This document shows positions 35,019-43,653 of a DNA stretch of 64,000 bases, in pieces. The position numbers and the translations under genes are program-made. Origin of the DNA: Halalkalibacillus halophilus DSM 18494 (lineage in GTDB: Bacteria; Bacillota; Bacilli; Bacillales; Alkalibacillaceae). Below the pieces are notes generated by a model. It ran no database searches. It was not told where the DNA came from and saw nothing but the letters and a program-made list of their open reading frames with translations. Position 1 is the first letter of the stretch; each line of letters starts with the position of its first letter. The stretch is taken from assembly GCF_000423105.1 (NCBI RefSeq), contig NZ_AUHI01000007.1, positions 1 through 64,000 of the forward strand, read 5' to 3'.

Positions 35019-35053
35019 AAAAAGCTTTGAGTCCGAGGACTCAAAGCTTTTTT
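35019..35053 (+). terminator. Intrinsic terminator of nupC
   Basis: A perfect 15-bp stem, AAAAAGCTTTGAGTC with GACTCAAAGCTTTTT, around CGAG. It is symmetric and can act in both directions. Confidence 0.9.
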
Positions 35054-35080
35054 ATATAAATTATTATTGGCCAGCAGACA

Positions 35081-35242
35081 TTTCTGGATATAAAGTTACT
35101 TTCATGGATAAAGTTTACTTTTTATGGATATATTCATAAGAATTCTGGATATCCTCGTAACTATTCTGGATATAAAAAAATTCTCGTGGATAAACGATGA
35201 GAATTCTGGATATGAGGTGGCTTTTCTGGATAACGATTCATT
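35081..35242. repeat. Phased ~20-bp repeat array (eight TTCTGGATAW units)
   Basis: Eight copies of a core TNNTGGATAW begin at 35081, 35101, 35121, 35142, 35163, 35183, 35203 and 35223: spacing 20, 20, 21, 21, 20, 20, 20. Only the first ten bases of each unit are conserved; the other ten differ. The core read on the other strand (TTATCCA/ATATCCA) resembles a DnaA box, the copy at 35185-35193 matching 8 of 9 bases. It lies between the nupC terminator and the queF promoter. Function unknown. Confidence 0.8.
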
Positions 35243-35259
35243 CCTTGTTATCTTGATAT

Positions 35260-35301
35260 CCAATCGCCCGTCAGCACGCTCCAATCGCTCGTCAGCTCAT
35301 C
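35260..35301. repeat. Two direct 21-bp repeats continuing the phased array
   Basis: CCAATCGCCCGTCAGC (35260) and CCAATCGCTCGTCAGC (35281) are direct repeats spaced 21 bp. A third, poorly matching unit may start near 35302. They keep the ~20-21 bp period of the preceding array with a different, GC-richer core. Confidence 0.75.
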
Positions 35302-35360
35302 ACAACTGCCCTTATACCCAGCTCTAATAATTGTTCAAATTTTTTGCCATTCTATTTTCA

Positions 35361-35388
35361 TTGCAAATACAGTGTAGTCTGATATAAT
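35361..35388 (+). promoter_or_regulatory. Sigma-A-type promoter of queF-yhhQ
   Basis: TTGCAA (35361-35366), a 16-bp spacer and TATAAT (35383-35388). The transcript would start near 35395, just ahead of the small hairpin TTCGGTA/TACCGAA and the preQ1 riboswitch. Confidence 0.75.
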
Positions 35389-35411
35389 ATCCATTCGGTA
35401 GATTACCGAAA

Positions 35412-35452
35412 TAAGCAGTTCGAAACCATCCTGCTTAAACAAAACTAGGGAG
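35412..35452 (+). promoter_or_regulatory. preQ1-I riboswitch
   Basis: P1 stem AAGCAG/CTGCTT (35413-35418 with 35431-35436) encloses loop TTCGAAACCATC; the A-rich tail AAACAAAACTA (35437-35447) runs into GGGAG, the queF ribosome binding site. This is the type I preQ1 layout: a small hairpin whose loop pairs with the A-rich tail and hides the ribosome site when preQ1 binds. Translational repression of queF-yhhQ by preQ1 is expected. An extra 7-bp hairpin sits directly 5' of it. Confidence 0.82.
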
Positions 35453-35461
35453 AGATTATTT

Positions 35462-35869
35462 ATGTCAGAGAACTATTATTTACCGCGTTCTGGGCCCATG
35501 CCTAGGCCAAAAAGTGTGGAAGATGGAAGAGAAATTTTGAAGAATGAAGCGTTTGATGCACCGAATGTACAGTCTATTACATTTCAAGCATTAGAGTTCA
35601 CGGCTGTTTGTCCTAAGACTGGACAACCCGACTTCGGAAAAGTAGAAATTACCTATACTCCTCGCGATAAATGTATCGAGTCAAAGTCATTAAAATTCTA
35701 CCTGTGGTCCTTTCGTGATCAGGGTGCTTTTTGTGAATCGCTTGCAGCTCAAATTGCTGATGATGTGATGTATGCAATAGAAGCTCAAAACGTGACGGTA
35801 ACGGTTCACCAAACGGCACGAGGTGGAATTGAACTAACGACTCAGGCGGTTCGTGAATATGCTGGATAG
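35462..35869 (+). CDS. queF: preQ0 reductase QueF (type I, short)
   Basis: A 135-aa NADPH-dependent 7-cyano-7-deazaguanine reductase. AVCPKTGQPDFGKVEI (about 49-64) has the nucleophilic Cys that forms the thioimide with preQ0 and the catalytic Asp; ESKSLKFYLWSFRDQGAFCE (about 72-91) is the QueF NADPH/substrate motif, and RGGIEL follows. It lacks the C-terminal tail of the 165-aa B. subtilis enzyme. Reduces preQ0 to preQ1 in queuosine synthesis. Controlled by the preQ1 riboswitch; overlaps yhhQ. Confidence 0.92.
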   Translation: MSENYYLPRSGPMPRPKSVEDGREILKNEAFDAPNVQSITFQALEFTAVCPKTGQPDFGKVEITYTPRDKCIESKSLKFYLWSFRDQGAFCESLAAQIADDVMYAIEAQNVTVTVHQTARGGIELTTQAVREYAG

Positions 35870-36473
35870 GTCTCAATTATTGATTCTTTTAAATACGATT
35901 TTTGCAACTGCGCTAGTAACAGCTAACGTTTTAGCAGGAAAAGTTGTCGCGTTTGGTGACAACTTTGTCATTCCTGCGGCCGTTGTTACGTATGCATTTA
36001 CATTCTTAATCACCGATATCATTCATGAAAAATATGGTAAAGAACAAGCACGCAGAACGATCATTTTCGGTTTTATTGCTCAAGTATTTGCAAGTATAAT
36101 GATTTTAATTGGATATTACCTACCTGTTGCTCCTTTTGCACCCGAGCAACAGGAAGCGTATGAAACTTTACTTGGACAAAATTGGCGATTTGTTATTGCC
36201 TCTATGGCTGCTTATTTAGCTTCTCAATTCTTAGATGTTTATGTTTTTTCGAAACTAAAAAAACTAACGAACTCACGCTTTAAGTGGTTACGTAATAATG
36301 TCAGTACAGCATCTTCGCAGTTTGTTGATACCACGATATTTATTACCATTGCCTTTGCAGGTGTAGTTCCAGAGTTATGGATTATGATTGTAAGTCAGTA
36401 CCTTATTAAGCTTGCAATAGCGGTAATAGATACACCGATTTTTTATCTATTAACAAGAAAAGATAGACAATAA
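35859..36473 (+). CDS. yhhQ: Queuosine precursor transporter (YhhQ/VUT family)
   Basis: A 204-aa protein with about six TM helices. LLNTIFATALVTANVLAGKV, PAAVVTYAFTFLITDIIHEKYG and FVDTTIFITIAFAGVVPELW are YhhQ signatures; ITDIIHE is the hallmark. It imports 7-deazapurine precursors such as preQ0/preQ1. ATG at 35859 lies within the last codons of queF, so translation is coupled and it should share the preQ1 control. Confidence 0.88.
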   Translation: MLDRSQLLILLNTIFATALVTANVLAGKVVAFGDNFVIPAAVVTYAFTFLITDIIHEKYGKEQARRTIIFGFIAQVFASIMILIGYYLPVAPFAPEQQEAYETLLGQNWRFVIASMAAYLASQFLDVYVFSKLKKLTNSRFKWLRNNVSTASSQFVDTTIFITIAFAGVVPELWIMIVSQYLIKLAIAVIDTPIFYLLTRKDRQ

Positions 36474-36475
36474 AG

Positions 36476-36512
36476 AAATCCAGCTCTTTTTAAAAAAGGG
36501 CTGGATTTTTTT
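36476..36512 (+). terminator. Intrinsic terminator (shared, bidirectional)
   Basis: AAATCCAGCTCTTTTT pairs with AAAAAAGGGCTGGATTT, then a T run; lies between yhhQ and the convergent MATE gene. Confidence 0.87.
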
Positions 36513-36526
36513 ATATAAAATCTTAA

Positions 36527-37876
36527 TTAAGTTAACTTGAATCGCTTAACAATATAGAACAACCTGATGATTAATATAAATGCACCTGTTGCTAAACCAA
36601 TAATTAATCCCATCCAATAACCAAATGGACCTAAATCAGTAAAGTGGGCAAGTGCAATTCCTGATGGTAACCCGATCACCCAGAAAGAGACAAAAGCAAT
36701 TGTTAAGGTGACGTTAACATCTTTGTATCCTCTAAGAGCCCCTTGAATTGGTGTTCCAAATCCATCAGATATTTGAAAGAAGACTGCATAAATGAGAAAT
36801 TGTTGCATAAGTACAATAACGGCAGGGTCATTACTATATAGCTGGGCAACTGGCTCACGCAACACATAAATAAATATACCACTCATGATCGCAAAAAATA
36901 ATCCTGTTATAATTCCAATTTGACTATACCTTTTTGCATCAATAAGTCTGTTCCCACCTACTTCGAATCCCACAGCTATGGTTAATGCCATAGCAATTGC
37001 TAGTGGAATCATATAGAAGATAGAAGCATAATTTAAAGCTGCCTGGTGCGCTGCGATTGTAACAGTGTCATAACTGCTCATTAACAGCGTAACAGCTGAA
37101 AATATACTTGTCTCAAAGAAAATGGTAATTCCAATTGGCACGCCAATTAATAGAATTTCTTTAAAACTCCGTAGAGATGGTTTCACAAAATAACTAAAAA
37201 TTTGATATCTACGAAAAGGGTCCATAAATTGTACTATTAAAGCAGTAATTAAAAACGTAATCAAGTACGTGATCGAAGAAGCAATTCCTGCGCCAATTCC
37301 ACCTAGTTCTGGAATTCCAAGTTTTCCAAAGATAAAAATGTAGTTAAAAAATGCATTTAAGGGTAAAGCAATAAGTATAATGATCATGGAGATTTTCGTT
37401 TGGCCTAAAGAATCAATGAATGATCTTAATAGATTAAAGCTGAATAAGAAAATCATCCCAACACCTAAAGAAACTACGTAATAAAAAGCAATATGTCTTA
37501 CTTCGGGATCTACTTGAAGCAAGTTTAAAATCGGATCTAAAGTAAATATTCCTACAAGGAACATGACAGCTGATAAGATTATTGCTAGATACACTCCTTG
37601 TTTAACCGCATTGCTAATCAACTGCTTTTGATTCGCACCAAGAAGTTGAGCAACAATTGGAGAAATCGCAAGTAAAATCCCATTGATACCTGTTAAAACT
37701 GGAATCCAGATAGAGGAGCCAATCGCCACACCAGCCAAGTCTTCTGCTGAAACTTGACCTGCCATGATCGTATCAACCACATTCATGAGATAAATTCCAA
37801 CTTGTGTAATAAGAATTGGAATAAGAATGCGTATGAATAAGCTGAATTTTTCTTTGGTCGTTTTAGTTTGATACAC
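36527..37876 (-). CDS. MATE family efflux transporter
   Basis: A 449-aa protein with twelve TM helices in two homologous halves. Typical NorM-like motifs: MNVVDTIMAGQVSAEDLAGV in the first half and FQISDGFGTPIQGALRGYKD in the second. It expels drugs or other organic cations using Na+ or H+. GTG at 37876 with ATGGAGGT upstream is chosen; an ATG at 37909 would precede that RBS. Divergent from murG. Confidence 0.88.
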   Translation of the reverse strand: MYQTKTTKEKFSLFIRILIPILITQVGIYLMNVVDTIMAGQVSAEDLAGVAIGSSIWIPVLTGINGILLAISPIVAQLLGANQKQLISNAVKQGVYLAIILSAVMFLVGIFTLDPILNLLQVDPEVRHIAFYYVVSLGVGMIFLFSFNLLRSFIDSLGQTKISMIIILIALPLNAFFNYIFIFGKLGIPELGGIGAGIASSITYLITFLITALIVQFMDPFRRYQIFSYFVKPSLRSFKEILLIGVPIGITIFFETSIFSAVTLLMSSYDTVTIAAHQAALNYASIFYMIPLAIAMALTIAVGFEVGGNRLIDAKRYSQIGIITGLFFAIMSGIFIYVLREPVAQLYSNDPAVIVLMQQFLIYAVFFQISDGFGTPIQGALRGYKDVNVTLTIAFVSFWVIGLPSGIALAHFTDLGPFGYWMGLIIGLATGAFILIIRLFYIVKRFKLT

Positions 37877-37973
37877 TTTTTTACCTCCATCTGTATTCCA
37901 CATGTACATATTTTGCTAGTATGTTATTATATCTTAGTTTAGATGAAAAGAATAGAAAGGAAGTTTATATAAA

Positions 37974-39041
37974 ATGAGTAATACAATTGTGTTTACAGGC
38001 GGAGGCACTGCAGGTCATGTAGTCGTGAACCTTGCATTAATCCCTTCCTTTGTAGAAGATGGCTATGATGTTCACTATATAGGGTCACATAAAGGAATTG
38101 AACAAGAATTAGTAGAAGGTATGAAAGGTGTTACGTATCATAGCATTTCAACAGGTAAACTACGAAGATATATTTCTGTAGAAAATATGAAAGATCCGTT
38201 TCGAGTACTTAAAGGTGTTCTTCAAGCTAGAAAATTGATGAAAAAGCTCAAACCCGGAGTAGTCTTCTCAAAAGGAGGTTTCGTATCTGTACCGGTTGTT
38301 ATGGCAGCGAAATGGTCCAAAGTTCCTTCTATTATTCACGAATCGGATTATACCCCTGGACTAGCGAATAAAATAGCAACGAATTTTGCAAAATACGTGT
38401 TAACGACATTTCCAGAATCGGGCAAACATTTACCTCAAAAGAAGGTAAAGCATATTGGTGCAGTAGTTCGAGAAGAGTTAATGCAAGGAGATCCAGCACA
38501 AGCAGCTGAATTTACAGGCTTAAATGTGAATCAACCAACCATTCTTGTGATGGGTGGGAGTGCTGGAGCAAAAAGTATCAATGAAGGGGTTCGAGGAGCC
38601 TTACCAGAGTTACTTCAAACATATCAAGTGATTCATCTATGTGGGAAAGAAAAGGTAGACCCCACTATAGAACAACCTGGTTATGTTCAGTATGAGTATG
38701 TGACGGATGAACTCAAAGATTTATTAGCTATGTCAGACGTTATTGTTTCTCGTGCAGGTTCCAATGCAATTTTTGAGTTTCTCGCTTTACGAAAGCCAAT
38801 GCTTTTAATTCCATTATCGAAGCAAGTTAGCCGTGGGGACCAAATTTTAAATGCTCAATCGTTCGAAAAGCGTGGTTTTGCAGCTGTATTAGAAGATGAA
38901 GAAGTAACTGCAGAGTCATTGGCAAAAGAAGTGAACCAGCTTTATAAAAATAAACAAAGCATGCAAGATCAGATGAAGACATATGAAGCAAAACAAACAA
39001 AAAATGATGTAATCTCGTTAATTCACGATACAATGAAATAA
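37974..39041 (+). CDS. murG: MurG-type N-acetylglucosaminyltransferase
   Basis: A 355-aa GT28 enzyme. The N-terminal TGGGTAGHVVVNLALIP has the Gly-rich loop and His of MurG (normally GGTGGHV). GGSAGAKSIN (about 190-199) and VSRAGSNAIFEFLALRKPML (about 258-277) form the UDP-GlcNAc site. It converts lipid I to lipid II on the inner face of the membrane. The usual murG lies in the dcw cluster; none of its neighbours are here. Some bacilli carry a lone MurG copy outside that cluster, so this may be a paralogue or the only one. Confidence 0.85.
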   Translation: MSNTIVFTGGGTAGHVVVNLALIPSFVEDGYDVHYIGSHKGIEQELVEGMKGVTYHSISTGKLRRYISVENMKDPFRVLKGVLQARKLMKKLKPGVVFSKGGFVSVPVVMAAKWSKVPSIIHESDYTPGLANKIATNFAKYVLTTFPESGKHLPQKKVKHIGAVVREELMQGDPAQAAEFTGLNVNQPTILVMGGSAGAKSINEGVRGALPELLQTYQVIHLCGKEKVDPTIEQPGYVQYEYVTDELKDLLAMSDVIVSRAGSNAIFEFLALRKPMLLIPLSKQVSRGDQILNAQSFEKRGFAAVLEDEEVTAESLAKEVNQLYKNKQSMQDQMKTYEAKQTKNDVISLIHDTMK

Positions 39042-39172
39042 ATCTAGCCGATGATCTTTCGTTATTGCTTATAAATAAGCGAAAAATTACTTGATTGTAT
39101 CACTCGCATACCTTAAGTAAATATTTTCGTAAAATTTGTCGGAATATCGAATTTTATAAGCTAATTTGAAAA

Positions 39173-39202
39173 TTGAATGAAAGTTCATTGATACGTATAC
39201 TT
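39173..39202 (+). promoter_or_regulatory. Candidate sigma-A promoter upstream of the betaine-type importer
   Basis: TTGAAT and TATACT are separated by 18 bp. Its predicted start lies at the front of the hairpin at 39203-39236, so either the hairpin is read as a leader or the true promoter lies further downstream. Confidence 0.35.
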
Positions 39203-39236
39203 AAAGATGGTTTGAAAAAAACCGTCTTTTTTTTAT
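39203..39236 (+). terminator. Intrinsic terminator between murG and the importer operon
   Basis: AAAGATGGTTT pairs with AAACCGTCTTT, followed by eight T. Probably ends murG transcripts; an attenuator for the operon behind it cannot be excluded. Confidence 0.7.
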
Positions 39237-39310
39237 TAAGAGTGGGGCGGAACGAAATTCTACATAATGGTTTCGTAAAATTATTAAATAAAAGGGGAGA
39301 GTAAAGAGAC

Positions 39311-40306
39311 ATGAAAAAGTTAATTACATTAGTGATTGTCGCTTCCATGCTGGTACTAGCAGCTTGTGGAGGAGATGACGAAAGTGAATTAGAAGAAATT
39401 GTTTTAGCTGACGCTGGTTGGGATAGTATTAAATTCCATAACTCAGTCATGCAAAACATCATGGAACACGGATATGGGTACGATACGGACGTCATTAGTG
39501 GTTCTACTGCAAACACCGTTCAAGGACTTATTGATGGAGATGTAAACGTTTATTCCGAAATCTGGACGGATAATATTCGTGAAGTATATGAAGGGGCAAT
39601 CGATGATGGGGACATTATTGAAACCTCTATCAACTTTGACGATAACGAACAAGGTCTTTATGTTCCAACCTTTGTAATTGAAGGGGACGAAGAAAGAGAT
39701 ATTGAACCAATGGCGCCAGACTTAAGAACAGTAGAAGACTTGGCTGACTACCCAGAAGTATTTGAAGATCCAGAAGATCCTTCCATGGGTCGTATTGTAA
39801 ATGGTCCATCTGGTTGGGCTGTGAACGAACAAATCGTTCAGAAAGTTGAAACATATGGTTTAGATGAGATGTTTAATGTACTATCACCAGGTTCAGACTC
39901 TGCAGCAGTATCTTCATTAGCTTCTGCATATGACTCAGGTGAAGCTTGGGTTGGGTATTACTGGTCTCCAACTTGGGTAACTGCTTCTTATGATATGACT
40001 TTATTAGAAGATAATGAATTCGAAAGAGAAGCATGGGAAGAAGACCGCAGTACTGAATTTCCACCAAATGATGTAACAGTAGCTGTTCATGGTGATTTTC
40101 CTGATCAAGCTCCTGAAGTATATGAGTTCTTGCAAAACTATGAAACATCTGAGGCTTTAACGGAAGATGCATTGGCATACATGTTAGAAGAAGATGTTGA
40201 TGCAGATGAAGCAGCAGCATGGTGGATGGAAGAAAATGAAGATTTATGGACAGATTGGTTACCAGAAGATGTAGCGGACGATGTAAAATCTGGTCTAGGA
40301 ATGTAG
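39311..40306 (+). CDS. opuAC: Glycine betaine/choline-type ABC substrate-binding lipoprotein
   Basis: A 331-aa lipoprotein with lipobox LAAC (Cys at 19). The mature chain is OpuAC/ProX-like: ADAGWDSIKFHNSVMQNIME, VYSEIWTDN, NGPSGWAVNEQ and VGYYWSPTW, with several Trp/Tyr that could form the aromatic cage for a quaternary ammonium head. The composition is strikingly acidic, with Asp/Glu-rich linkers and C-terminus, as expected of exported proteins in halophiles. Longer than B. subtilis OpuAC. Betaine is likely, but choline or related solutes are possible. Operon order binding protein, permease, ATPase, the reverse of opuA. Confidence 0.82.
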   Translation: MKKLITLVIVASMLVLAACGGDDESELEEIVLADAGWDSIKFHNSVMQNIMEHGYGYDTDVISGSTANTVQGLIDGDVNVYSEIWTDNIREVYEGAIDDGDIIETSINFDDNEQGLYVPTFVIEGDEERDIEPMAPDLRTVEDLADYPEVFEDPEDPSMGRIVNGPSGWAVNEQIVQKVETYGLDEMFNVLSPGSDSAAVSSLASAYDSGEAWVGYYWSPTWVTASYDMTLLEDNEFEREAWEEDRSTEFPPNDVTVAVHGDFPDQAPEVYEFLQNYETSEALTEDALAYMLEEDVDADEAAAWWMEENEDLWTDWLPEDVADDVKSGLGM

Positions 40307-40316
40307 TTTTAAAAGT

Positions 40317-40351
40317 AGTAGTTAGCCACTAACGCTAGTTGGCTAACTACT
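40317..40351 (+). other. Intercistronic hairpin in the importer operon
   Basis: AGTAGTTAGCCA (40317-40328) pairs perfectly with TGGCTAACTACT (40340-40351), then TTCTTGTTT. It lies between the binding-protein and permease genes and could cause partial termination or protect the upstream mRNA, giving more binding protein than membrane components. Confidence 0.7.
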
Positions 40352-40399
40352 TTCTTGTTTCAATCAAAGTTTTACATAAATTTAAAGAGGTGAGATGAA

Positions 40400-41257
40400 A
40401 TGCAAGAATTCCCGGATATTTCTATACCGATTGGTGATGTGGTTGATTTCATCGTTAGGTGGATCGATTCCACATTTGCCCCATTTTTCGATTTTATTTT
40501 TTACTTAACATCGAATACAATTCAAGGTTTTGATGGCTTTTTAACCATGTTGCCATGGTGGGTATTTTTAATTCTAATTTTTGCTTTAGGATATTATTTT
40601 CAAAATGTGTCTGCTGGAATACTTTACGCAGGGTTTATGTTTTTAGTCGGTAGTTTTGGATTATGGGATGAAATGATGATTACGATAGCTATCGTATTAA
40701 CAGCCGTCATAATATCCTTATTAATCGGTATTCCAACAGGTATATTTATGGCAATGAATAAAGCCTTTTCTGTTTTTATGCGACCAGTATTGGACGCAAT
40801 GCAAACGATGCCGAGTTTTGTTTATTTAATCCCAGTTATTTTCTTTTTCTCATTAGGGAATGTTCCGGCGGTATTTGCAACGATTATTTATGCAGTACCT
40901 CCAGTAATTCGTTTAACAGAATTAGCAATACGTAATGTGGATCGTGAAGTAATCGAGTCGGCTGAATCATTCGGTTCTTCTCGCATGCAAATTTTGAAAA
41001 AGGTTCAATTACCACAAGCAATTCCAACAATGATGGCTGGTGTAAACCAGACAACAATGATGGCTTTAGCGATGGCGGTTATTGCATCCATGGTTGGTGC
41101 AGGTGGTTTAGGTGAACAGGTATTAATCTCTATTAACAGAATTGATATTGCACTCGGTTTTGAGGCAGGAATCAGTATTGTTTTCTTAGCTATTATTATT
41201 GACCGTATTACAGCAGGTATCGGTGATAAATTCCAACGCGATAAGGGGGATCACTAA
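40400..41257 (+). CDS. opuAB: Betaine-type ABC importer permease
   Basis: A 285-aa permease with an amphipathic N-terminal segment and about seven TM helices. The EAA loop that contacts the ATPase is ESAESFGSSRMQILKKVQLP (about 191-210), and MQTMPSFVYLIPVIFFFSLG and AVIASMVGAGGLGEQVL are closely OpuAB/ProW-like. The ATG has GAGGTG upstream. Its stop overlaps the start of the ATPase gene by one base. Confidence 0.9.
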   Translation: MQEFPDISIPIGDVVDFIVRWIDSTFAPFFDFIFYLTSNTIQGFDGFLTMLPWWVFLILIFALGYYFQNVSAGILYAGFMFLVGSFGLWDEMMITIAIVLTAVIISLLIGIPTGIFMAMNKAFSVFMRPVLDAMQTMPSFVYLIPVIFFFSLGNVPAVFATIIYAVPPVIRLTELAIRNVDREVIESAESFGSSRMQILKKVQLPQAIPTMMAGVNQTTMMALAMAVIASMVGAGGLGEQVLISINRIDIALGFEAGISIVFLAIIIDRITAGIGDKFQRDKGDH

Positions 41258-42444
41258 TGGGTGTAAAAATGAGTTTGCAGCATGTATCAAAGATCTTCGG
41301 GCCGAAACCAAAATCAGCTATTCCTTTAATTAAGGAAGGCAAATCAAAAGATGAGATATTAGCTGAAACAGGTAATACCGTTGGGGTTTATGATGCAACG
41401 ATCGATGTAAATGAAGGTGAGCTGTTTGTTATTATGGGGCTTTCCGGTAGTGGAAAATCAACACTCATTCGTTGTTTAAACCTACTAAACAAGCCGACTT
41501 CTGGCTCGATAGTTGTAGATGGAGAAGATGTAGTAAAATACAAAACGGAAAAGCTTAAAAATTATAGACAAAATAAAATCGCGATGGTATTTCAACACTT
41601 TGGTTTATTCAGTCACCGTACCGTCTTAGGCAATGTAGAGTATGGTCTTGAAATTCGTGGAGTATCTGCGGAGGAACGACGAGAAATTGCTACTAAAAAC
41701 CTAGAAAGTGTTGGGTTAAAAGGATGGGAAGATAAGTATCCAGATGAGCTTTCTGGTGGTATGCAGCAACGTGTTGGGTTAGCGCGTGCACTTGCCAATG
41801 ACCCAGATATTTTATTAATGGATGAACCATTCAGTGCTTTGGATCCACTTATTCGACGCGAAATGCAGTTGGAATTATTAGACCTACAAGAAAGACTACA
41901 AAAAACTATTATCTTTATTACACACGACATCAATGAAGCATTTAAAATCGGAGATCGCGTAGCAGTAATGAAAGATGGACGAGTGGTTCAAACCGGTGCT
42001 CCTGAAGAAATTCTAGAAAATCCAGCAAATGAGTATATATCTGACTTTATTAAAGATATTGATCGTTCGAAAATCATCCAAGCAGAAAATATTATGATTA
42101 GACCGAACGCGATGGTTTCTTTAAAAGATGGTTTAAAAGTTGCGGTACAAGAAATGGAATCCAATGGCCTTTCAAGTGTATTTGTGACTGATCGAAAGCG
42201 CCAATTACACGGAATTGTAACGATTGATGCTGCAATAGAAGGCATTAATCAAAAGAAGACGCTTGAAGACGTCGTATTTACGGATGTAGCTACGGTTAAA
42301 AAGGATGATTATTTGGAAGAGATCATTCCGAAAGCAGTAGAGACCACGTATCCGATCGCAGTTGTAAATGAAGAAAATCGATTAGAGGGCATTATCCTGC
42401 GAGTTCATGTGCTATCTAGTTTGATCGCGGAAGATGCGGAGTAA
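41257..42444 (+). CDS. opuAA: Betaine-type ABC importer ATPase with CBS domains
   Basis: A 395-aa OpuAA/ProV-type ATPase. Walker A GLSGSGKST (about 65-73), Q-loop MVFQHFGLF, signature LSGGMQQRVGLARAL, Walker B DILLMDEPFSALDPL. The C-terminal tandem CBS domains (about 275-395) are the ionic-strength sensor in this class: the transporter is activated as internal salt rises. KPKSAIPLIKEGKSKDEILA near the N-terminus is the regulatory stretch typical of betaine importers. Confidence 0.92.
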   Translation: MGVKMSLQHVSKIFGPKPKSAIPLIKEGKSKDEILAETGNTVGVYDATIDVNEGELFVIMGLSGSGKSTLIRCLNLLNKPTSGSIVVDGEDVVKYKTEKLKNYRQNKIAMVFQHFGLFSHRTVLGNVEYGLEIRGVSAEERREIATKNLESVGLKGWEDKYPDELSGGMQQRVGLARALANDPDILLMDEPFSALDPLIRREMQLELLDLQERLQKTIIFITHDINEAFKIGDRVAVMKDGRVVQTGAPEEILENPANEYISDFIKDIDRSKIIQAENIMIRPNAMVSLKDGLKVAVQEMESNGLSSVFVTDRKRQLHGIVTIDAAIEGINQKKTLEDVVFTDVATVKKDDYLEEIIPKAVETTYPIAVVNEENRLEGIILRVHVLSSLIAEDAE

Positions 42445-42470
42445 CTTAACCTTTTGATTTATAAATATAC

Positions 42471-42509
42471 GAAGCGCCCCAGTTTATAGGGAGCGCTTCT
42501 ATTTTTGTT
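42471..42509 (+). terminator. Intrinsic terminator (importer operon / ger operon)
   Basis: GAAGCGC...GCGCTTC stem around 42471-42499 with T-rich tail; between convergent opuAA and gerC. Confidence 0.82.
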
Positions 42510-43653
42510 TTAATGGATAATCCCAAAACGTTCAATATCCAAGTTAATAGTGATATCGACTTCCATATCAGGATAAAGCTCTCGCCACTCTTCTTTAGTT
42601 AATCTTTTGTCACGTACATGAGTACTATATTCTTGACCAAACCCAAATATATCTGAATTCATTTCTTGCGCTTCTTTCAAGATCTTCTCAGCTTCTTCTT
42701 TTAAATGTAGCTCCGATTGTTCTTCAATAATCTTTAAAGCTTCCGGAATATCTAAATCTACACGCTGATTCATTTCAATTACTCGAGCTGAAACATCTAA
42801 TTCGACGTGAAACTTGAGAGGATCTTTACTAATTAAAGTTCTATTCATTTTATTATTCAACTTGTCAATTACAACAATAAAAGATTCTTCATACATTTCA
42901 TCGGTGACAAACTCTGATAAATATTCCTTCACTAAATCTGTTTTTATCTCCACTTCTGCACTCCCAGAGTGAAAAGTTCCGTTTAATAATCTGACATAGA
43001 AAGCTTCTTCAAGAGTAAACTCTCCAACAAGACGATCATCTTGCATGGCACCGATGCTATTAACTTCGACTTTATTGTCATCCACATAAAGCATGGGAAC
43101 CATTGGATCTTTTCCTACTTCAAAATAATCTCTTAAAAATTCATGTAAGGTACTACTTATTAATCTTTCGTTAACGACAGCGGTATTTATTAATCGGTCT
43201 AAGTAGGTACCAATATTAGGTGCTTGCTCATAATTAGAAGCAGAAAGTATATCATCCGATTTTTGTCTGGAAACTGCTACATGGAGCATATCAGATATAG
43301 AGGCATCTCGTTCTAAAGTATCTAGTAAAGGGAAGATCCCTTCAGCAGCTATTTCTGGTCCAAATAATATTGTTTGCAACTGTCCGTTTACAATTTTATA
43401 TCCCGATTTTTTTATTTGCCTTAGATTTTGCCATTTGAAACGTACGGCCACTACTTTTAATAATCTGCGAGGCATCGGTGATATCTGGATTAAATTGATA
43501 TAAAACGGTGGTTGCATCATATTCATTAGTCTCTTTATTAAAATCAAAACCATAGGCAGTCACGATTCCCAATTCTTCAATTAAATTTTCCTCCACACAA
43601 GCAGAGGAGAACATCAAACTACCTATTATAAAAAAAAGAAGGATACGTTTCAT
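42510..43653 (-). pseudogene. gerC: Spore germination protein GerC, frameshifted at an A7 run
   Basis: A Ger(x)C-family lipoprotein. The first 82 codons (from ATG 43653) contain the signal peptide with lipobox SSAC (Cys 19), ELGIVTAYGFD and SSGRTFQMAKSKANKK. The frame then runs to a stop. At the minus-strand run of seven A (43413-43407) removing one A joins this to the frame that continues SGYKIVNGQLQTILFGPEIA and runs to 42510, giving a normal ~380-aa protein. The C subunit is an outer lipoprotein of the germinant receptor. ATG overlaps the gerB stop (ATGA). Sequencing error, mutation or slippage at A7 cannot be told apart here. Confidence 0.85.

Noticed and set aside
35081..35242. Repeat array as a replication origin
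   Set aside because: No dnaA/dnaN genes and only one near-match to a DnaA box; kept only as a DnaA-box-like array hypothesis.
35081..35301. Repeat array as a CRISPR
   Set aside because: Units are only 20-21 bp with a 10-bp conserved core; there are no full repeats with equal-length unique spacers and no cas genes.
35102..35327. Short ORFs on both strands across the repeat array
   Set aside because: They arise from the repeat; no RBS and no meaningful protein composition.
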